From: Rhizophagus clarus
Lineage: Eukaryota > Glomeromycota > Glomeromycetes > Glomerales > Glomeraceae
Direction: 5' to 3'
DNA: 64,000 nucleotides
Assembly (NCBI GenBank): GCA_015698045.1
Contig: BLAL01000285.1
Coordinates: 1,674,001 to 1,738,000 of the forward strand
Positions 46,001 to 53,900 of this stretch are shown in pieces. Both the position numbers and the translations under genes were made by a program. Each line of letters starts with the position of its first letter. Position 1 is the stretch's first letter. Under the pieces are notes generated by a model that was not told where the DNA came from, ran no database searches, and worked only from the letters and a program-made list of their open reading frames with translations.

Positions 46001-47993
46001 CATAGCAGACGTCCTGGGAATAGATAAATCAACAAATAAGTCTACAAACATGGTAGGTAAACAACCCCGGATGAGCGCATAAGAGGACCAGTTAGAGGAA
46101 GAAATGGTCCAACAGGAAAGAAAAAAGAGTCTCCTGAGCAAGGGTGTAGGATCCTGATTAGCCAATTCACCAGCTTCACGAAGCTTAGAGAATAAGTGAT
46201 TTTGATAAAATTGCAATATCTGATGCATGACAGAACGGCGTTTAGAGCAGAGGATCAAGTGCATCAAGTCCTCCATGCGATCACGGCACGAACGGCACGT
46301 GAGAAGATCGATATAGAGATCGGAGCGGGTGATTTTTAACTTTTCTAGGAGAGGCAAGTCATCGAGGAAGAATTTAAACTTGAAAGTGTAATGTCTTGCG
46401 GCGTGAGAAGCCTGGAAGGAAGCATCATGAGCCGGTGAAAAGTTAAGAGTAAACCAGGTAAGTTCCCAATCCACTACATAGTCGTCGCCGTCATACAGGC
46501 AATATACAAATTGAAAACGTTTGAGAGATAAAAGGTCCTTCAAAAAGGTGGCCTGAAAGTGGAGCTTGAAGAGCCGCCTGGGATTAGATTCACAAACCAC
46601 ATTGTCATACACCAGGCGGACAGGATGCGAGGAAGTGTAAGCGTCCACGGGCAAAAGAGGAGCCATATCGGAGTGATGAGCAGAATTCGCAAGAGAATCA
46701 GCAAATTCGTTCCAGTAATTGCCATCATGACCTTTGACTTTGACAGGAAAAACCGCGAGACTTTTGGTATGAACAAGTCGCTCAATAGAAGCCCACAGCT
46801 CGAAGTTAGTAGTTTTATAAAACAGACGACTATTAGAGTAGGAAGAAGATGCACATAGTCGCAAACCATCAATGGCAGCTTGGGAGTCCATGTAAATAGT
46901 AACAGTAGAGTTAGCTGGGGTAACGCTCAAAGCAGCGTAAATTGCAGCAGCTTCAGCTCTGGTAGAGGAAGGCCAGTTCCGTATAGTACCGTGCGCGTAT
47001 GCAGCAACAGAATTAAGATATCCAGCGTCAGGAATTATTTGAACCCAAGACCAACCCATCGAGACTTCAGGCGTTCCGAGGTTAATCAAAGAACCATCGG
47101 TATAATAACGATAGTGAGAGCCTGACGGGAGGGGAACTGATGAAGAAGGTGAAGAATGATTATCTATAAAGGGAGACATGATAAGATCATCCGCAAAAAT
47201 AGAGGAGGAAGAGGAAAAATCTGGCAAAAGATCAAGACGCCGATAATAAGGAATAACTGTGATACTAAGATCAGCCCAAGTATGAGGAGAAATGACTTCC
47301 AAAGTAGATTGACGAATGCGTTCACAATTTGTAGGCAAAATCAGAGATCGCAACAGAGAAATCTTAAAGGTGCAGCAAGGCGGAACGGCAGAATATTTAC
47401 TGACCGAAGAAAACGGAACATGTGCGTCACAGCCTGGACAGGGACGAAGGCGAACAACATCACCAGGAGAAGAGAGACAGTCAGATATCCAATGGACAAT
47501 CACACAGGTATTTTTCTTGGGTTGGACGCTAAGTTGTTTGCCGAAGAGAGGAGCACCGGTGAGAATTTAAATTCAAATTAACCAATCCATTTAATTGAAT
47601 CAGAATAAATAGAATATTTCAGACGAGAGTTTCTGGGCAACAGTGCAGCCAAAAGTGGAGGAACCTCGTCAGGGATTACCATGTAAGTAAATAAATAAAA
47701 TTACATTCATATAAATTAAATGTATTTATCGAATATTCAAACTGATTTTGATATTTAGAACTATGTCCTTTATCGTAATGGTAACCCTGGGCGGCGGCTG
47801 TGGACGCGTACAGGCCAAAGATATTATCGCAAATTTAGAACGAGATTTTGGGAGAGGCCGGGTAATTATACTATAATAAAATTTATAATTAATATTTACG
47901 TTCATGTTTTAAATTTGATAAATTTGATCAATTTTAGTCACGCGTGACGATCGTAGGAGAAGGAAAAACTTACCTACGTATCGTAGAAGATAA
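37011..47993 (+). CDS. Myb/SANT-like DNA-binding protein, split by LINE insertions in an intron
   Basis: Exon 1 (37011 to about 37165) reads MPHHTRSRRSHYNVHWNWAM, then MDELVDIRRDRN and WDSVANR. Exon 2 (47623-47682) reads TRVSGQQCSQKWRNLVRDYH. Exon 3 is 47759-47861 and exon 4 is 47938-47993, ending RRRRKNLPTYRRR and a TAA. The spaced tryptophans and the WDSVAN / SGQQCSQKWRNLVRDY helices are typical of small Myb/SANT (MADF/trihelix-like) proteins. The very basic tail would hold DNA. Total length is about 145 residues. LINE copies A and B (10.3 kb) sit in the first intron; the exon 1 donor is unclear (GTTCAT) and may be damaged. Because the gene lies inside a transposon with CATCAGG ends, it probably acts as an accessory DNA-binding subunit, as Myb/SANT proteins do in PIF/Harbinger elements. 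Function is inferred, not shown. Confidence 0.65.
37475..43110 (-). pseudogene. LINE copy A ORF2: APE endonuclease, reverse transcriptase, RNase H
   Basis: About 1878 codons from MTDNNFDYDS (43110) to FCRMGCQFL. Endonuclease: NISSLDINGL, DTHLHPKQ, VVYIPPTSDQ, GDFNMHLD, SRIDYVW and FSDHNPVITYYD. RT: FPIPKPHEW, LSQDISKAFDSVN (near 40890), GIDQGKVISPLLWVIYIDPL, the catalytic FMDD (near 40560) and FRFLGVWF. RNase H: YYTDGSLINLGTPEVSIGW (near 38920), STRAEAVAIYAAL, IYTDSQAAIDGL and KGHDGNYWNEFADSL, i.e. the D-E-D-H/D set. A Cys/His motif (CRSCRDHMEDLIHLILC) precedes the end. Defects: a 1-nt deletion near 42415 (after NGYVD), a CGA-to-TGA at about 41922, and a TGG-to-TGA at about 37923. Everything else is open, including 1305 codons in one stretch, so decay is recent. 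Confidence 0.9.
43160..45286 (-). pseudogene. LINE copy A ORF1: nucleic-acid-binding protein, one nonsense codon
   Basis: 708 codons in one frame from MPNNVARRGRGSFNPNSRKA, interrupted only by TGA at 44078-44080, where copy F has TGG (HTLQ-W-NLPDN). The N-terminus is basic and then acidic/low-complexity. The middle part has RRM-like strands (IQVTDIPFFLTKNNIMSYFK and RWAYVTFNSQETMD). A zinc knuckle follows (CHRCGKLGCAPSQC, Cys-x2-Cys-x4-Cys-x4-Cys), just after the stop. The C-terminus contains an SRSRS-type basic stretch and a helical LLKSLQQDMADVRDRITALE. It would coat the LINE RNA in the ribonucleoprotein. ORF2 starts 49 nt after the ORF1 stop. Confidence 0.85.
45395..47557 (-). mobile_element. 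LINE copy B, 5'-truncated
   Basis: Carries the 3' UTR and the last third of ORF2, ending abruptly at GAGAGGAGCACC within the region between RT and RNase H. A few extra bases (GGTGA) precede the host flank GAATTTAAATTCAA (47563-47576), which matches the left flank of copy A (37205-37218). So A and B share one target: B inserted first, then A landed at the 3' junction of B. Confidence 0.85.
45659..47556 (-). CDS. LINE copy B: open C-terminal part of ORF2 (RNase H and Cys/His motif)
   Basis: More than 614 codons remain open to the normal stop. Visible are YYTDGSLINLGTPEVSMGWS, SSTRAEAAAIYAAL, IYMDSQAAIDGL (the usual IYTDSQ has become IYMDSQ), KGHDGNYWNEFADSLANSA and CRSCRDRMEDLMHLILC. The RT and endonuclease were lost at insertion, so it cannot move. 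The lack of stops shows it is a young copy. It has no promoter of its own and is not expected to be a functional gene. Confidence 0.75.
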
Positions 47994-47999
47994 TTATTT

Positions 48000-48369
48000 T
48001 TATTTTTTTATTTATTAAGTGAGTAGCTAGGCCCAGTCCGTATTAAATATCGGCTGGAGACTCACGTTTTTTTTGGGCTGTGACTGATACTGACGTCCAC
48101 GCTGTACAGCCTGGGTACTATTTTATAAAATAGTAGCGAACAAGTATCAAATGTGTATTTTTTTATTAAGTTATAATAAAAATTAGAATTTACTTTAATT
48201 TTAACATAAAAATTGTAAATGATAAAAAATTCGTAAATAAAAATAAATTTGTTTTCCCAAACTTAAAAAAAAGGTGTTTATATAAAAGAAAAGGTGTTTA
48301 TATTATTTTTGATTATTCAATAGTATCACATGCCCCTTGTATACGTTCTACTGCATACGCAGCTTTAAC
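48000..48369. other. AT-rich stretch after the Myb/SANT-like gene
   Basis: Presumed 3' UTR and flank. A locally GC-richer piece (48030-48120, containing GTAGCTAGGCCCAGTCC) is of unknown origin. No frame. Confidence 0.35.
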
Positions 48370-48830
48370 GATCAAATAGTAATATTAAATTTTCAAAATA
48401 TTTTAACCGTAATATTACGCAGGTTTACAGTCTCGTAAATTTTCGAAATATTTCAACCGTAATATTACGCAGGTTTACAGTTTCGTAAATTTGCAGAATA
48501 TTTTGACCGTAATATTACGCAGGTTTACAGTTTCGTAAATTTTCAAAATATTTCAACCGTAATATTACGCAGGTTTACAGTCTCGTAAATTTTCAAAATA
48601 TTTTGACCGTAATATTGCATAAATCTTACGATATTGAAAACTTGCGTAATATTTTGACCGTAATATTGCGTAAATCTTACGATATTGAAAACTTGCGTAA
48701 TATTTTGACCGTAATATCACATAAATCTTACGAAATTGTAAACTTATATAATATTTCGAAATTTTTCAAAATATTATGCCATAAACTTTCGTAAACTTAC
48801 AAAATCGTAAACTTACGCAATTTTTCGCCC
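48370..48830. repeat. Right subterminal repeats of the CATCAGG/Myb element
   Basis: Five copies of a unit of about 62 bp (CCGTAATATTACGCAGGTTT, ACAGTCTCGTAAATTTTC) are followed by about three of a 53-bp variant (CCGTAATATTGCGTAAATCT, TACGATATTGAAAACTTG). Both contain the palindrome-like CGTAATATTACG. They lie next to the right terminus and look like clustered protein-binding sites. Confidence 0.85.
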
Positions 48831-48847
48831 TATAAAATTTCCTGATG

Positions 48848-49254
48848 AAGGTCTGGGAACTATTAGTGAGCAGCACCAACACAAGCATCATGTGCTTCTG
48901 CTATTTGGATAACGAGGCGTTTGAAATCGCCAAAACCAGTCATCTTAACTTTACCAATGTACGCTTCATAGGTTTCTAAAAAGGTGTTGTTAACAGCATC
49001 AATCAATACCTTATTTGTGGAAAAATTTTTTAAAGTTTCGGGGGCTGAGTTTGGTGTAGTCGCAGCTTGATAATCATTTTTTTTTGATGGAAAAGGTTGG
49101 AGTGCGAATAAAAAGTTGATCAACAGGAGGATCTTTAGCGGTAGCTTTATCAGGTGACGTGTTAGAGGGAGATGCAGGAGTCATTGTTCTAGCATGCATG
49201 GACACGTTGAGTCCATTAGACACATTATTGCTGAGCGCAGACAGAGCCGCAGCT
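48848..49254 (-). pseudogene. LINE copy C, piece 3: middle of ORF1
   Basis: Continues the ORF1 broken at 34908: AHDACVGAAH, MTGFGDFKRLVIQ, LETYEAYIGKVKMTG, VLIDAVNNTF and TLKNFSTNK match copy A (about 44600-45010). It is cut again at GAGCCGCAGC, where the next element inserted. Collinearity with pieces 2 and 4 shows that all belong to one LINE. Confidence 0.85.
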
Positions 49255-50325
49255 AAAGATGCATGTCGTAAATAAAGAATTTCAACATGTCAAAAATGTC
49301 GAAAAAAAATAAACAATTTGTCAATGCAAATCAAAATAGCAAAAAGCTAAAATAAATTCATCAAGTCGAAATTGGCAAAATTGTCAAAATAATGATTGAT
49401 TGCAGATCATCATTTTTTTGTGATGTAATGATGTGGCTGGCAAAATTGAATATAAATAAACACGTCATAAAATCAAAAAAAAATATTTTTCTTCTTGATT
49501 TCACACGAAATATTATCAAGTATTTCTTTGTTTGAATATATCGAAAACACCTTCCGCTATTCTCAATTCAAAGATTCGTGGAAAAAAAGCTTTTTTACCT
49601 GACGATGTTGAAAATTCAGTTTCAACAGCGCTTTCATATATTTGGACAGTAACAAATAAAAAAATTGATTCATGTGTTTTCAAACAAGATAAAGTGAGAA
49701 TAATATTTAAGAAAAATGAAGGTCGTACGTATATTGACTTACAAGAGTTGTCATCAAGTTTTACGTTCATCAATAAGGTATAAGATTTCCTCATTTTTGG
49801 ACAACTTTGTCCACTTTTTCCTTTTGGATAATTTTGTCCACTTTTTTATCAGGTTTGGACAATTTTGTCCACTTATGGATGATTTTGTTTATTTTTTTCA
49901 CTAAATAAATAAGAATTTTTGCTTTAAATAGAACATTAACTAATTATTTTTATTTAAATTTACATATTCATTTATTTACAATATCAATTTTGAATACATC
50001 AGTTTTTCATTTCGACAATTTTAACAATTCAACAATTCTAAAAATTTTGACATGTCGAAATTAATTTCGTACAGTTTGTACATTTCAACAATTTCGTCAA
50101 TTTGACAATTCTAAAAATTTTGACATGTCGAAATTAATTTTGTACAGTTTGTACATTTTGACAATTTCATCAATTTGACATATCAAAATTATTTCGACAA
50201 TTTCAACTATTTCGACATTTCAATAATTTCTACATGTTGAAATTATTTTGGCATTTCAGCATTTTGACAGATTTTAATTTCGACATTTTGGCATTGACCT
50301 TTACCATTTCGGCTGGTAACTTTAA
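49255..50325. mobile_element. 1.07-kb DNA transposon with 8-bp duplication CCGCAGCT
   Basis: It interrupts the LINE between identical copies of CCGCAGCT (49247-49254 and 50326-50333); copy A has a single CCGCAGCC here. The ends are only weakly inverted (TAAAGATGC against complement TAAAGTTAC if the border is shifted by one base), which would fit the YARNG rule of hAT elements. Subterminal repeats of TTTCGACAATTT and ACATGTCGAAATT are abundant on both sides. It contains one short frame (49532-49783). Confidence 0.75.
49532..49783 (+). other. Short open frame within the 1.07-kb element, possible captured exon
   Basis: About 84 codons with protein-like composition (PDDVENSVSTALSYIWTVTN, CVFKQDKVRIIF, YIDLQELSSSFTFI), preceded by a TATAAATA at about 49452. 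There is no ATG at its start and a possible donor (AATAAG then GTATAAG) at its end, so it may be an internal exon of a captured host gene or a transposase scrap. No family was recognised. Confidence 0.35.
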
Positions 50326-50714
50326 CCGCAGCTATATTTGGATGAGAGGAAAGAGAAGTTAAAACAGTATTATTTTCTTTAGAAGGAGAAGAGAGACCAT
50401 CTACTCCAACGTCAACCGCTGTATCGGCAATGAAGTTTTTATCCATAGTGTTATCAGAGGTAATTCTAGTATGTTTTTGTTGAACGGTGTTCTCACTGTC
50501 AGAGCTGGAGTTATCAGAGTTATTATTATCTTTTTTTCGTTTTTGGTGACTAGCCTTCCTACTATTAGGATTAAAGGAGACGCGGCCTCGTCTAGCAACG
50601 TTATTAGGTATATTCAAGGACTTTTAGGTAGGAAAAACTATAAGTTTTTATGAAAAAAATGTTAGCTAAAAAAATGGATAGAGTGATCAGTGGAAAAGAT
50701 GCGCAAATCGTTAG
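50326..50714 (-). pseudogene. LINE copy C, piece 4: ORF1 start and 5' leader
   Basis: Starts from MNIPNNVARRGRVSFNPNSR (50617), matching the ORF1 N-terminus of copy A. The leader upstream (50618-50714) matches the leader of copy A at 45287-45394. This is the true 5' end of copy C, followed directly by the 3' end of copy D. Confidence 0.85.
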
Positions 50715-50936
50715 AATTTAAATTCAAGGTAAACGCGGTATAGTAGCCATTATCTTTATTAATCATTATTTAATTGATACAATTTAAAATAAACGTAAAA
50801 AGAAAACAAAAAATAAAACTAACTAAAAATAAAGCTATATAGTCTCCTAAGTAAAAATAAAGTAATAAAAATTAATCTAAAAGAATAATCACATTACACT
50901 AAATTTCCCTAGATTTTCCCTCTTGATATATTCCAA
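50715..50936 (-). mobile_element. LINE copy D, only the 3' UTR (5'-truncated)
   Basis: About 220 bp matching the LINE 3' end, from the conserved terminal AAATTCAAGGTAAACGCGG to CCCTCTTGATATATTCC, where copy E begins. It is an extreme 5' truncation, sandwiched head to tail between C and E. Confidence 0.8.
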
Positions 50937-53900
50937 AATTCAAGGCAAACACGACATAGTAGCCAATATCTTTATTAATTATTATTCAATCGATACAATT
51001 TATAAAAAAATAAAAAGAAAACAAAATAAAATAAAACTAACTAAAAATAAAGCTATATAGTCTCCTAAGTAAAAATAAAGTAACAAAATTAAACTAAAAG
51101 AATAATCGCATTACACTAAATTTCCCTAGATCTTCCCCCTTGATATATTCCAACCAAAGTAGAAGCAACTATGCTAACATAATAACGGATAACATGCCCA
51201 CTATAAAAATCGACATTCCATCCTGCAAAAGCTGTTATTAAGTAGCACCGTTAGACGACCCATTAAACCCAACGAAATGATTATACTATGGTAATCCATG
51301 AATCATCGAGTTCTTAATCCAATCAGTTCTGGAGTCACGTGAAGTCATGAGTTGGGTCAGAGGAGGTAATGAAGAGAAAGGCACATACGAAGTGGCAGGC
51401 AAGTTGGACGGCCGAGGAGTAGTTTTCAATTTAAAGGTGATATTTATTGCGTCTTCCCATTTACTTTTATCATAGGTACGCAGATTCCAAATGCGGGTAT
51501 GAAGCTTCTGGATAAAATTATTGTGAATTGCAGCTACGACCTTCATAGCCGATTGTCTGGGGATAGATAATTCAACAAATAGATCAAAAAACATTATAGG
51601 TAAACAACCTCAGATGAGCGCGTAAGAGGACCAATTAGATGAAGAAACGGTCCAACAAGAAAGAAAAAAAAGCCGCCTGAGCATGGGGATGGGGTCCAAA
51701 TCAGCCAGTTCACCAGCTTCACGAAGCTTAGAAAACAAGCGATTTTGGTAAGATTGTAAAATTTGGTGCATAATGGAACGCCGCTTAGGACAAAGTATGA
51801 GATGCAATAAGTCTTCTTTGCGATCACAGCATGAACGGCAAGTCAAAAGATCAATATAAAGGTCAGGCCAGGTGATTTTCAACTTTTCCAAGAGGGGTAA
51901 ATCATCCAGAAAAAGTTTAAATTTAAAGGTATAATGTCTTGAGGCATGGCGAGCTTGAAAAGAAGCGTTGTGGACTGGAGAAAAATTCAGAGAAAACCAT
52001 GTAAGTTCCCAGTCAACCACGTAGTCATCCCTATTGCGCAGACAGAAAGTGAACTGGAAGCATTTAAGCGATAAGAGGTCCTTTATAAAAGTAGCTTGAT
52101 AATAAAGTCTGATAAGGCGCCTAGGGTTAGATTCACAAACAATGTCATCGTAAACCAGGCGAACATTATGTGAGGAAGTGAAATCAGCCATAGAGAGACA
52201 AATGGCATCATCAGAGCGATGTGCAGAATTGGCGAGAGAATCGGTAAATTCATTCCAATAATTGCCAGCATGGCCTTTGACCTTAACAGGAAAAACTGCC
52301 AGCAGTTTCGCACGAATGGAACACTCAATAGAGGCCCATAGTTCAAAGTTAGTGGTCATATAATACGAACAACTATTAGTATAAGAAGAAGAAGCACATA
52401 AGCGCAAACCATCTATGGCAGCCTGTGAATCCGTATAAATAGAGATGGTAGAATCATCCGGGGAGACGCTAAGAGCAGCAAAAATCACAGCTACTTCTGC
52501 ACGAGTGAAAAAGGGCCAATGCCGTATAGTGCCATGAGCATATGTCGCCACAGAGTTAAGATAACCAGCATCAGGAACAAGCTGCACCTAAGACCAACCC
52601 ATCGAAATATCAGGCGATCCTAAGTTAATAAGGAAACTATCAGTATAAAAGCGATAATGAGAGCCTGGTAGAAGAATAATAGGAGAGGAGAGACAGGACA
52701 AGCTGTAGGGAGGGGAATTTCTGACTAAGTCGTCATCAGCAACAAGAGAAGAAGAAGAGAAATCTGGAGAAATATTAAGACGTCTGGAATAAGAGACTAC
52801 CGTATCACAAAGGTCAGCCTAAGAAAAGGTGGAAACAACTTTCGCGGTGGTCTGTCTAATACGTTCACAATTAGTAGGAGGATCAAGGATTTCAATAGAG
52901 AAATCGTAAAAGTGCAACGAGGCGTAACAGCAGCATATTTATTAGCCGAAGGGAAAGGGATGTGAGCATCACAGCCCAGACATGGGTGAAGACGGATAAC
53001 GTTACCAGGACAGGAGAGACAATCAGATGTCCAATGAACAATTACGCAAGTATCCTTCTTAGGCTGAACGCTGAGCTGTTTGCCAAATAGAGAAGCATCA
53101 TGTCCATCCAGTGTGACTAGCCAATGCCTATTCTTCTAGGTGGTAGTAATACCAGGGATGAGTGTAGCAGTAGGAGTAACAGAAGAGGAGCACACAAAAC
53201 GACTGTGCAAGTGGTCGTGGGAGTCAGGGATGGTAGTATGTGCCTGGATATCTAGATACCATTTGTGTGGGAGAGAACGATCACGTTTGTCAGCCAATTG
53301 AGCAATATAAGCAGCCCGATAAGCAGTCTAGGAGATAAGATGGGAGCCTGTAGGCGTGGTCAATTGCGATAAATAATACAAGTGACGTCTTCATAGGACC
53401 TTAAGGCAAGCCTTGAAAATCTGTGGACTCATACACGAATACAAAGGGGTATGGCCAGGTAGAGTAAGGTCTGAAGATATTGAATTGAAACTAGCATGTT
53501 GCAGCCGAAAGGGGGTAGAGATAAGGGAAGCAAGAGTGCAAGCGATATAATCACATTTAAAGGCTTTCATGTTGGACCATAAGGACCAATCATCCACCAT
53601 CAAAGAAGAAATAGGAATTAAAAACTGAAATTGAATCAACATTAATCTATAAACAAACAAACGTTGAATAAAAGGAGTAGAAGAATTAGCCATCAAAAAT
53701 AAATTGGCATTGAACCAAGTGAGAGAACAAATTAGTCAGTCCCAGAGCTTGAGAAAGGTATAATAAAGGATTGGGCAGGGAGCGAGAAAAATTAGCTTTT
53801 TGTTTAATGAGCGAATGGATAAGTTGTGTAGCAGTATAGCAATCCTTTTCAAAGAGGTGGGTAACTTGCATACGGTATTCAAGTTTGGAAATAAGCACCG

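Larger units (their letters stand above)
34909..48847 (+). mobile_element. CATCAGG-ended transposon carrying a Myb/SANT gene, 13.9 kb with nested LINEs
   Basis: Left end C(T)ATCAGGAAATTTTATAG with GCGAAAAGTTGCG; right end complement CATCAGGAAATTTTATAG with GCGAAAAATTGCG. A 2-bp AA duplication (34907-34908, 48848-48849) fits the intact LINE sequence (ATACAAGGTCTGG). The termini match those of the Plavaka-type element at 22355-31609, so it is of the same family or shares its transposase, but the subterminal repeats differ. Without the LINE copies A and B it is about 3.6 kb. Its only gene is a Myb/SANT-like one on the plus strand. No transposase is present. Confidence 0.8.

Noticed and set aside
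48370..48830. CRISPR-like regular repeats
   Set aside because: The spacers are themselves repeated and there are no cas genes. They are transposon subterminal repeats in a eukaryotic genome.
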